Under the pieces are notes generated by a model. The model saw only the letters and a list, made by a program, of their open reading frames with translations. It was not told where the DNA came from and did not search any database. Positions 38,601 through 47,858 of a stretch of 64,000 nucleotides of DNA are shown here, piece after piece. The stretch is from Pseudoduganella violacea. GTDB lineage: Bacteria; Pseudomonadota; Gammaproteobacteria; Burkholderiales; Burkholderiaceae_D. The position numbers and the translations under genes are program-made. Where the stretch lies: contig NZ_JACHXD010000001.1 of NCBI RefSeq assembly GCF_014191875.1, positions 620,001 to 684,000 on the forward strand. Reading direction: 5' to 3'. The first letter of the stretch is position 1, and each line of letters starts with the position of its first letter.

Positions 38601-39381
38601 GTTGAAGCTGGGAGTGAACGAGCTTTATGCTGATGCAATCAATTTCGCCAGCCGCCGAACTGATGTGCCAGGATCGTCTATTGCCGCAATTATTGGTGCT
38701 GAAGCAGGTAAGATTTCCAAGGCTCAGATTAAGGTTGCTGCTGATAAGGAATTTTATAGTACTCATCCAGGCTTAAATCCGGGAGGCAAGTTAACGAAAT
38801 CTCAGGAAGTTGAATGGAATAATTTGAGGCGGTACTATTCTGAGCAATGGGACCCTGATTCCTATAACTCTAGTACAGGAGCTAGCGGCCTGACTCAATT
38901 CATGCCGGATGCTTGGAATGATATGGCCAGAAAAGAGGGTAGCTACCTGAATGAATATGCTGCCAAGGTTGGCTATGTTGACGGTAAGGGCGTCATTCTT
39001 GATTCTGAAAAGTTATTGAAGCTGCGCTTCGATCCAACTCTTTCTATTGTTACTGCTGCTGAATATGATCAAGATATATTCAAAAGACTCGAGAAGACGA
39101 AAAATCATGATGATGAGCCCATTGTTCCCGAAAATTTGAGTGCAGATGAGCGTGCAAAATACATTTATATTGGCCATCACGAAGGCTATAAGGGGGCTGT
39201 GTCTTTCATTCAGAAAACATTGAGCGAGAGCCGGGCAAATACTTTGCTGACAGCGAATGTGTCAGATCAAACCGTTCGCCAAAATATGATCGATGCAGCG
39301 AATGGAAGCAAGGCAGATGCGTACCAAAAATTTCTATGGGATTACGTTGACAATAAGATTCAACCAGCGAGATATCGATGA
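35671..39381 (+). CDS. vgrG: VgrG spike with C-terminal lytic-transglycosylase-like toxin domain
   Basis: 1,236 residues from a GTG with AGAGGAG upstream. Residues ~10-480 are the gp27-like VgrG body ([27 protein letters not shown]), ~480-600 the gp5 OB/needle region ([51 protein letters not shown]), ~640-860 the DUF2345 extension. From base ~38260 (residue ~863) GC content drops sharply. The tail has an SLT/GH23-like pattern: IIGAEAGK with candidate catalytic Glu ~1010, [13 protein letters not shown] (~1070) and [17 protein letters not shown] (~1170). I infer a peptidoglycan-cleaving effector fused to the spike. A small secreted protein overlaps its stop by 4 bp, as an immunity gene would. 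Confidence 0.88.
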   Translation: [1236 protein letters not shown]

Positions 39382-39791
39382 AAAAAAATTGTAAGGCCAA
39401 AGCTTTCGTTGTTCTTGCCATGTTTTTTGCAAATGGCCTGGGACATACGCAGGTATCTGGGAAAATTGGCGGCACATGGGAAGGTTTCGTGGGGCAGAAA
39501 ATCCTACGTATGGATGTAGTAACGCTAAAACCAGAGGATGGCTACGTGGCCGCTGAATTTGCAGTGGCCGAGCCCGGATGCAGCGGTGGAATTGCAGGTA
39601 TCGGAAAAGTTAAAGGTAATTCAATGGTTCTCACTCAGTACATGGCGAATAAGGATGAGCGTTCTTGCATGGTGACAATGCAGTTCGATGAGAAGGGCGA
39701 GACCGTTAAAGTCAGCGAATCATCATGTTCTGATTTTCATGGTGCCAGTTGCAATTTTTCCGGTGAAATGCGCCGGGTGCGACCGAACTAG
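39378..39791 (+). CDS. Secreted small protein, candidate immunity to the VgrG toxin domain
   Basis: 137 residues with a Sec signal peptide (basic start MKKNCKAK, hydrophobic AFVVLAMFFANGLG, cleavage near GHTQ). The mature ~113 residues look beta-rich (GTWEGFVGQKILRMDVVTL) with four cysteines (PGCSG, RSCMV, SSCSD, ASCNF), consistent with a disulfide-bonded periplasmic protein. I do not recognise the family. The start overlaps the vgrG stop (ATGA), and a periplasmic location is where an inhibitor of a peptidoglycan glycosidase must act. Composition is AT-rich like the toxin tail, suggesting the two moved together. Confidence 0.65.
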   Translation: MKKNCKAKAFVVLAMFFANGLGHTQVSGKIGGTWEGFVGQKILRMDVVTLKPEDGYVAAEFAVAEPGCSGGIAGIGKVKGNSMVLTQYMANKDERSCMVTMQFDEKGETVKVSESSCSDFHGASCNFSGEMRRVRPN

Positions 39792-39838
39792 CTAATTAGA
39801 ATGCATATTCTATTCCGTCGGCTCACATTTGCTTAATG

Positions 39839-39935
39839 TGTCTAGTTTCGTGCGATCATGTCCCTCGTCAAGCACGGCCTTGGCGCGGAACAAAGGCATG
39901 CTGCGACGAGGGATATGATCGCACGAAACTAGACA
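39839..39935. repeat. 97-bp inverted-repeat element (MITE-like)
   Basis: Two 31-bp arms (39839-39869 and 39905-39935) match at 30 of 31 positions in inverse orientation around a 35-bp spacer. Each arm has its outer end at TGTCTAGTTTCGTG / CACGAAACTAGACA. It lies in the 180-bp gap between the first immunity gene and the second effector gene. There is no T-tract and no coding sequence, so a non-autonomous mobile element or a recombination site is more likely than a terminator. Confidence 0.8.
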
Positions 39936-39971
39936 GTTAGTACCTCATTCCAAGCTTGGGACAGTCTAACA

Positions 39972-40556
39972 ATGCAGCAAGTAGATGATAGGTTCGAATT
40001 TTATACAAAAGAAGGAGCGGATTTGAACCTTCCTTTTGCTTCTCCACGCTTTTCAGATACAGCAAGAGGGGAAAGCGTCAGTAATTACTCAAGAAAGATA
40101 CTTGACACAATAGCGACAGCCTCTAATGTTGATGTGACCACTCTTCTAATTACAAGTACGACGAGGACGCCAGAAGATCAAGCAAGGATCATGTACGAGC
40201 AGTTAGGGAATGGAACCATCTCAAGATATGGTTCGACAGGGAGAGCAGTAATCGATATCTACCATGATTCAATAAAGAATGGAAATGATGCGCGGCAAAC
40301 GAGAAATGCAATGCGCGACACCATTCAGAAATACCTGGATAATGGACAAAGAGTTTCGAATCATCTAGGTGATCCTAAAGTATTAAACGTATTTAATATT
40401 AGTCCAACTAGTATTTCAAAAGATAACATAAAAACCTGGGAGGAAACACTCTCACAAGCATTGGATGGTAATGTGATTAGCACATACCTAGGGCCAAGAA
40501 CTAGAGTTTATGATTCGGCGTATCATATTGAAATAAATCAGCCAAAGAATCATTAA
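39972..40556 (+). CDS. M15-peptidase-like protein, candidate second T6SS-associated effector
   Basis: 194 residues, low GC, no signal peptide. The arrangement ITSTTRTPEDQARIMYEQ, then RVSNHLGDPKVLNVF, then AYHIEINQ near the C-terminus recalls VanY/M15 D-Ala-D-Ala peptidases (T-x-R-T-P-x-x-Q, S-x-H-x-x-G-x-A-x-D and H-x-E). The expected Asp of the second motif is Asn here, so zinc binding and activity are uncertain. It follows the vgrG toxin/immunity pair across an inverted-repeat element and is followed 40 bp later by a lipoprotein-like gene, the layout of a second effector/immunity pair. The family call is by motif only. Confidence 0.5.
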   Translation: MQQVDDRFEFYTKEGADLNLPFASPRFSDTARGESVSNYSRKILDTIATASNVDVTTLLITSTTRTPEDQARIMYEQLGNGTISRYGSTGRAVIDIYHDSIKNGNDARQTRNAMRDTIQKYLDNGQRVSNHLGDPKVLNVFNISPTSISKDNIKTWEETLSQALDGNVISTYLGPRTRVYDSAYHIEINQPKNH

Positions 40557-40596
40557 AGGTTATCTATGAAATCATTCTCGCCACTTATGTTTTGTT

Positions 40597-41178
40597 TTGT
40601 TGCCAAGCTTGATGGCTGGCTGTAACGCATTTGGCAAAGATGGAGAGACGGTTAAAGAAATATTTTCAGAAATCTCTAAGAGAAATTTGGAGGCGCTGAA
40701 AATAATATCAGGAATTGAATTTGAGGAATTGAGGATTGGGATAAATAAAAACTACCCTGCTAGCTATCTTGTTGGTTCTTGCAGAGGGATCTTGAGATCT
40801 CCAGCAGAGAATGGTTATGGGTTGGCGCTTGTGCAATTAAAGTCGAATACAGCAATCTATGTTTCTGTATTGAAAGGAGATACTGAGTCATTCAGTTTTC
40901 AAAACCTGTCTTTTTTTAATATAGCTTTTAGTCAAAGTGGAAATATTATTGGACGTGGAATAGAGGTGGCTTGCGAGTCCTGGGCTAGTTTGATGGAAAT
41001 AGATAGGGACTGCAAGAAGAACGTAAAAGGTATTGTGAGGGGGAGCACTTTAATGCCGGAAACGCGTCTTGATTCGATTTGTGGAACGTCAAATGAAGGT
41101 GATATGGAATTCCTGTGCTTCCAATATGATCCAAGCAGACGGCGATTTGTAGAAATTGGAGGATGGTACAACGAGTGA
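40597..41178 (+). CDS. Probable immunity lipoprotein with frameshifted signal peptide
   Basis: The open frame codes 193 residues from a TTG and begins LPSLMAGCNAFGKDGE, a lipobox (LMAGC) with no leading basic/hydrophobic stretch. That stretch is present in another frame from ATG 40566 (MKSFSPLMF...). Removing one T in the TTTTGTTTTG tract (40590-40599) would fuse them into MKSFSPLMFCLLPSLMAGC, a complete lipoprotein signal. So the gene is either broken, sequenced or assembled with an error, or switchable. The mature part has further cysteines (GSCRG, VACES, DCKKN, ICGTS, LCFQY) and no family I know. A periplasmic lipoprotein after a peptidase-like gene fits an immunity role. Confidence 0.55.
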   Translation: MLPSLMAGCNAFGKDGETVKEIFSEISKRNLEALKIISGIEFEELRIGINKNYPASYLVGSCRGILRSPAENGYGLALVQLKSNTAIYVSVLKGDTESFSFQNLSFFNIAFSQSGNIIGRGIEVACESWASLMEIDRDCKKNVKGIVRGSTLMPETRLDSICGTSNEGDMEFLCFQYDPSRRRFVEIGGWYNE

Positions 41179-41237
41179 TGACGACATCACGAGGCTGGTC
41201 CGGTACGCAATGTCATGAGCAGGATTGTGTCTTATAC

Positions 41238-41297
41238 GTGGGTCAGTTTCGTGTGCAAATTATGCGGTGAAGTGGGTCAGATTTGGCTGCAAATCAA
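41238..41297 (+). repeat. Two imperfect direct repeats, possible transposon-end remnant
   Basis: GTGGGTCAG occurs at 41238-41246 and 41272-41280, each followed by a similar T/G-rich stretch containing TGCAAAT. The region 41179-41451 has no gene; apart from these repeats and the terminator at 41310 I see nothing in it. The repeats resemble the ends of insertion sequences, but no transposase is present. Confidence 0.35.
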
Positions 41298-41309
41298 CAA
41301 ACAGACACT

Positions 41310-41343
41310 AAAAAGCCCACGAATCGAAATTCGCGGGCTTTTT
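41310..41343. terminator. Bidirectional intrinsic terminator after gyrB and the immunity gene
   Basis: AAAAAGCCC-A-CGAAT / ATTCG-C-GGGCTTTTT pairs over 15 positions with one mismatch and a CGAA loop, with A-tract and T-tract on opposite sides so that it can work in both directions. It separates the rightward effector/immunity genes from the leftward gyrB gene (gyrB stop at 41452). Confidence 0.85.
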
Positions 41344-41451
41344 AATTAACTTTAGCGGTTTGTACAGACCTGAGTTATCGAAATGCCTTTTTTGATTAAA
41401 ATCTCAAAAGATGCTTCGCGAAATCTCAGGTTATGGCTCCTGCTACACACA

Positions 41452-43995
<2,544 letters not shown>

Positions 43996-44012
43996 TTACT
44001 GCATGCGCCGCG

Positions 44013-45119
44013 TTAAATACGCATTGGCATCACAACGTACTTGAAGTCTGGATTGTCGGGGATCGAGATCAGGGCCGAGGAATTGGAGTCGCCCAGCGAC
44101 ACATTGATCTGATCGCACTTCAGGTTATTCAGCACGTCGAGCAGATAGGTGACGTTGAAGCCGATGTCGATATTGTCGCCGCCGTAGTCGATTTCCAGCT
44201 CTTCCACCGCCTCTTCCTGGTCGGCGTTGGTGGACGAGATTTTCAGGCTGCCCGGGCTGATGATGCAGCGCACGCCCTTGAATTTATCGCTGGTCATGAT
44301 GGCCGCGCGCTGCAGGGAGCGCAGCAGCTCGTCGCGGCCGATGGTGAAGTCGTTGTTGTAGCCCTTCGGGATCACGCGCGTGTAGTCGGGGAATTTGCCC
44401 TCGACCAGCTTGGAGATCAGTTCGATGTCGGCGAAGGTCAGCTTGACCTGGTTGGCCGCGATGTCCAGCTGCACGGCGTCGTCGCTTTCTTCCAGCAGGC
44501 GTTGCAGCTCGATGATGGTCTTGCGCGGGATGATCACTTCCTGGCGCTCGAAAGCCTGTTCGGTTTCAACCTGGCAGAAGGCCAGGCGGTGGCCGTCGGT
44601 GGCCACGGCGATCACGTTCTTGCCGTCCAGGACCAGCAGCAGGCCGTTCAGGTAGTAGCGGATGTCCTGCTGCGCCATCGAGAAGTGCACCATATTGAAC
44701 AGGTGCTTCAGGGTTTTTTGCGGCAGCGTGAAGGAGGCGTTGTAGCTGTCGGCTTCCTGCACGGTCGGGAACTCTTCGGCGGCCAGCGTTTGCAGGGCGA
44801 AGCGCGATTTACCGCTTTGCACCGCCAGGCGCTTGTTGGCCAGGGTCAGCGACACGTCGCCCGCTTCCGGCAGGGCGCGCAGAATGTCCAGCAGCTTGCG
44901 CGCGGCCACGGTGGTGCCGGTCACTTCGGCGCCGGAGCCGATATTGGCGTGCGTGGTGATCTGCACTTCGGTGTCGGTGGACAGGAATGAAACGCTTTCG
45001 CCTTCCTTGCGGATGAGGATATTGGCCAGAATCGGCATAGTGTGCCGACGCTCGACAATACCGCTCACGATTTGCAGTGGCCGAAGCAGCGTATCTCGGG
45101 TGGTTTTGACCAGTTGCAT
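44013..45119 (-). CDS. dnaN: DNA polymerase III beta sliding clamp
   Basis: 368 residues, the standard length. It starts MQLVKTTRDTLLRPLQIVSGIVERRHTMPILANILI and ends NPDFKYVVMPMRI, the hydrophobic C-terminal segment that forms the partner-binding pocket with residues of the third domain. The three clamp domains follow one another (~1-125, ~126-250, ~251-368). The dimeric ring tethers polymerase III to DNA and also loads Hda, MutS and others. It lies 122 bp downstream of dnaA and 62 bp upstream of gyrB, the classical order. Confidence 0.98.
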   Translation of the reverse strand: MQLVKTTRDTLLRPLQIVSGIVERRHTMPILANILIRKEGESVSFLSTDTEVQITTHANIGSGAEVTGTTVAARKLLDILRALPEAGDVSLTLANKRLAVQSGKSRFALQTLAAEEFPTVQEADSYNASFTLPQKTLKHLFNMVHFSMAQQDIRYYLNGLLLVLDGKNVIAVATDGHRLAFCQVETEQAFERQEVIIPRKTIIELQRLLEESDDAVQLDIAANQVKLTFADIELISKLVEGKFPDYTRVIPKGYNNDFTIGRDELLRSLQRAAIMTSDKFKGVRCIISPGSLKISSTNADQEEAVEELEIDYGGDNIDIGFNVTYLLDVLNNLKCDQINVSLGDSNSSALISIPDNPDFKYVVMPMRI

Positions 45120-45241
45120 AAATATCCTCAGTTAAAAGTTAAACGTTAATTCTTTTGCATCGCTTGTCGCGACGCGTCTGCTGCTTGCCTTGGCGGCTCA
45201 AACCCAGCAGTGTAATAGCAAATCTTCAGCCCCGGCCAGCA

Positions 45242-46651
45242 TCAGCCTTTGAGGGTTTGTTCCAGAACGTGCAGCTCGTGGTTGCACTCCGGGTTCTTGG
45301 TGCGGTCCAGCGCGATCTTGCGCACCGCGTGCAGCACGGTGGTGTGATCGCGGCCGCCAAACAGCTCGCCGATTTCGGGCAGGCTCTTTTGCGTCAGTTC
45401 CTTGGCCAGATACATAGCGATCTGGCGCGGACGCGCAATATTGGCGGGGCGGCGCTTGGAATACATGTCCGCCACCTTGATGTTGAAGAAGTCCGCCACC
45501 GTCTTCTGGATGTTTTCCACCGAGATCTGGCGGTTCTGCACCGAGAGCAGGTCTTTCAGTGCTTCCTTCACGATGTCGATGCTGATGTCCTTGCCGTGGA
45601 AGCGCGAGTAGGCCAGGATCTTGCGCAGCGCGCCTTCCAGCTCGCGCACGTTCGAGCGCAGATGCTTGGCCACGAAGAAGGCCACGTCGTCGGACAGCGT
45701 GACGCCTTCCGACTTGGCTTTCTTGAGCAGGATCGCCACCCGCATTTCCAGCTCCGGCGGCTCGATCGCCACCGTCAGGCCGGAGTCGAAGCGCGAGATC
45801 AGGCGGTCGTCCATGCCGGTGATCTCTTTGGGATAGGTGTCGCTGGTGATGATGATCTGCTTCTTGGCCGCGATCAGCGCTTCGAAAGCATAGAAGAACT
45901 CTTCCTGCGTGCGGCTTTTGCCGCCGAAGAACTGGATATCGTCGATCAGCAGCATGTCCAGCGAGTGGTAGTAATGCTTGAAGTCGTCGAAGCCCTTGCG
46001 CTGGTAAGCGGTCACTACGTCGCGCACATACTGTTCGGCGTGGATGTAGCGGATGCGCGAGCCCGGCTGGTCGGCCATCACTTGGTTGCCGATGGCGTGG
46101 ATCAAGTGGGTCTTGCCCAGGCCGACGCCGCCGTAGAAGAACAGCGGGTTGTACGACACGCCCGGATTGTTCGCCACCTGGATCGCGGCGGCGCGCGCCA
46201 GCTGGTTGGCCTTACCGGTCACGAAGCTGTCGAACGTCAGGTCGGTATTGATGCGGCTTTGCTCGCGCCCGCGCGCATTGGCGAATTCCGGCGTGGACAC
46301 GATGGCCGCGGCGGCAGGCTGCTCGGCGCTGCGCGCCGTGTCGGCGGCGTGGTTGACTGGCGCGGCGCTGCTGCTGGCGGTCGGTGCGGCCGGCTTTTTC
46401 GCGGCATTCAGGCGCGGGTCGAGCACGAACAGCACTTCGATCGGCCCTTCCCAGTATTGCGCTGCCAGGGCCGTGATGCGGCTGGCGAATTGCGTCTTCA
46501 CCCAATCCAGCTTGAAGCGGTTGGGGGCGGCAATACGCAGCTTGCCCTCCTCGTAATCGAGGGGGATCAGCGGCTTAATCCAGGCACTGAATTGTTGCGG
46601 CGTCAGCTCCAGTTCCAACTGAGCGGAACAGGTCTGCCAAAAATTTTCCAT
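45242..46651 (-). CDS. dnaA: Chromosomal replication initiator DnaA
   Basis: 469 residues from the ATG at 46651 ([28 protein letters not shown]); a 19-codon longer frame is not conserved. Domain I (~1-85) is followed by an Ala/Pro-rich linker (~90-135). The AAA+ domain III carries Walker [11 protein letters not shown] and Walker [11 protein letters not shown], and domain IV ends with the DNA-binding signature [15 protein letters not shown]. DnaA-ATP unwinds oriC by binding DnaA boxes; a consensus box lies 90 bp upstream of the start. The gene faces away from rpmH, which places the origin in the gap between them. Confidence 0.98.
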   Translation of the reverse strand: MENFWQTCSAQLELELTPQQFSAWIKPLIPLDYEEGKLRIAAPNRFKLDWVKTQFASRITALAAQYWEGPIEVLFVLDPRLNAAKKPAAPTASSSAAPVNHAADTARSAEQPAAAAIVSTPEFANARGREQSRINTDLTFDSFVTGKANQLARAAAIQVANNPGVSYNPLFFYGGVGLGKTHLIHAIGNQVMADQPGSRIRYIHAEQYVRDVVTAYQRKGFDDFKHYYHSLDMLLIDDIQFFGGKSRTQEEFFYAFEALIAAKKQIIITSDTYPKEITGMDDRLISRFDSGLTVAIEPPELEMRVAILLKKAKSEGVTLSDDVAFFVAKHLRSNVRELEGALRKILAYSRFHGKDISIDIVKEALKDLLSVQNRQISVENIQKTVADFFNIKVADMYSKRRPANIARPRQIAMYLAKELTQKSLPEIGELFGGRDHTTVLHAVRKIALDRTKNPECNHELHVLEQTLKG

Positions 46652-46740
46652 GAATCTTCTATCTGAAAAGCTGTGGGAGGGCGTCTGGGCGAACTCCAAA
46701 CGCCACACGTAACACGCTATTCTACCCCCGAAGTTCCAAG

Positions 46741-46749
46741 TTATCCACA
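46741..46749 (+). promoter_or_regulatory. DnaA box
   Basis: TTATCCACA, the perfect consensus DnaA-binding nonamer, 90 bp upstream of the dnaA start codon. It could serve both initiation and dnaA autoregulation. Confidence 0.8.
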
Positions 46750-46812
46750 GGCATCACGCGAAAAATGTGCAAAAGCCGATGGCCCGCGGGGGCGGGTGGG
46801 CGCGCTTCAAGG

Positions 46813-46841
46813 TTGACAAGCGGTGTCGAAATGCTGATAAT
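46813..46841 (+). promoter_or_regulatory. Sigma-70 promoter of rpmH
   Basis: TTGACA (46813-46818), 17-bp spacer, GATAAT (46836-46841). The near-consensus elements at ideal spacing face rpmH and predict strong transcription of rpmH-rnpA-yidD-yidC with a ~180-nt leader. Confidence 0.75.
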
Positions 46842-47024
46842 TCAGGGTTCCCCGCCCGTACTCCGTGTTTTTTCAGTTTACGACCAGCGCGGATTAAGCG
46901 GGCGATGAGATTGGCCAGCTTGTGCCGGTATGTTGGCATGGGTGCGCGAAATGTCATTGGCACCAATAACTGACGGGACGTCAGACCCGATTTTGCATTT
47001 TTTTGCTTCTTTAGCGAGACCAAC

Positions 47025-47159
47025 ATGAAACGTACTTACCAACCTTCCGTTGTGCGTCGTAAGCGCACCCACGGCTTCCGCGCTCGTATGGCTACCCGTG
47101 GCGGCCGTCAAGTTCTGAATGCACGCCGTGGCAAAGGCCGCAAGCGTCTGGCTGTATAA
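47025..47159 (+). CDS. rpmH: 50S ribosomal protein L34
   Basis: 44 residues, [22 protein letters not shown] at the start and GKGRKRLAV at the end, a complete and typical bacterial L34. It is extremely basic and binds 23S rRNA. ATG 47025 follows a purine-rich leader (GCGAGACCAAC). It heads the rpmH-rnpA-yidD-yidC cluster conserved next to oriC. Confidence 0.98.
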   Translation: MKRTYQPSVVRRKRTHGFRARMATRGGRQVLNARRGKGRKRLAV

Positions 47160-47182
47160 GCCACAGCTTGCAGGCTGATCGC

Positions 47183-47590
47183 GTGGACAGCTGTTCAAAC
47201 GGCTCGACAGGCGAAGGTTCCCACGACTTCGCGCGCGCTCGGCGCATCATTAAAACGGATGAATTTTCATCCGTTTTTCGTTTGCGCCCGGCCCAGAAAA
47301 GCGCGCATTTCGTGCTCTATACCCGCCAGAATCAGCTGCCACATGCGCGGCTGGGCATCGTCGTTGCCAAACGCTTTGCGCCGCGCGCGGTTACGCGCAA
47401 CACCATCAAGCGCGTGACCCGCGAATTATTCCGCGTTACCGGACTGCCGCCCATCGACTGCGTCGTGCGGCTGGCGAAACCGGTCAACCGCAAGGATGGT
47501 CCGGCCACCACGGCCAAACTGAAGCTGGAACTGCGCCAGGAGCTGACGCGCCTGTTCGCTTCCCAGACCAAGAACCGTCCTGCGCGATGA
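47183..47590 (+). CDS. rnpA: Ribonuclease P protein component
   Basis: RnpA assists the RNase P RNA in maturing tRNA 5' ends. The conserved region runs from [31 protein letters not shown] through the RNR-type motif [29 protein letters not shown]. The start is uncertain: no ATG exists in frame. GTG 47183 (135 residues) and TTG 47168 are both possible, and I prefer the GTG, which has a weak AGG eight bases upstream. Stop overlaps the yidD start (ATGA). The C-terminal KNRPAR tail is short and basic. Confidence 0.93.
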   Translation: MDSCSNGSTGEGSHDFARARRIIKTDEFSSVFRLRPAQKSAHFVLYTRQNQLPHARLGIVVAKRFAPRAVTRNTIKRVTRELFRVTGLPPIDCVVRLAKPVNRKDGPATTAKLKLELRQELTRLFASQTKNRPAR

Positions 47591-47847
47591 AAACGCTGCT
47601 CTCCTTCCTGCTGCGCGCCTACCAGCTGACCATCAGTCCCATGCTGGGGCCGCGCTGCCGCTTTTACCCAAGCTGCTCGAACTACGCGCTGGAAGCCCTG
47701 CGCGTGCACGGCGCGGGAAAAGGGAGCTGGCTGGCGCTGCGGCGTGTATGCCGCTGCCATCCATGGAATAATGGCGGGCTTGATCCGGTTCCGCCGGCAT
47801 CAGACAAGGATTCCCAAACAACCGCTTGCGGTTGCAACCACTCTTGA
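47587..47847 (+). CDS. yidD: Membrane protein insertion efficiency factor YidD
   Basis: 86 residues: [42 protein letters not shown] with the conserved cysteines of [11 protein letters not shown] and [18 protein letters not shown]. The amphipathic N-terminus associates with the inner membrane, where YidD aids YidC-dependent insertion. It overlaps rnpA by 4 bp and ends 11 bp before the yidC start, so the three are translated from one message. Confidence 0.96.
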   Translation: MKTLLSFLLRAYQLTISPMLGPRCRFYPSCSNYALEALRVHGAGKGSWLALRRVCRCHPWNNGGLDPVPPASDKDSQTTACGCNHS

Positions 47848-47858
47848 TACTTACCGTA

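Larger units (their letters stand above)
46652..47024. other. Probable origin region (dnaA-rpmH intergenic)
   Basis: 373 bp without a gene between divergent dnaA and rpmH, the usual oriC site in Betaproteobacteria. It holds one perfect DnaA box (46741-46749), the rpmH promoter (46813-46841) and T-rich runs near 46868-46878 and 46994-47013. I found no cluster of further consensus boxes, so either weaker boxes are used or the functional origin extends elsewhere. Confidence 0.55.

Noticed and set aside
46754..47026. 90-residue minus-strand frame in the dnaA-rpmH gap
   Set aside because: Overlaps the rpmH promoter and DnaA box neighbourhood, has no ribosome site and a low-complexity basic product.
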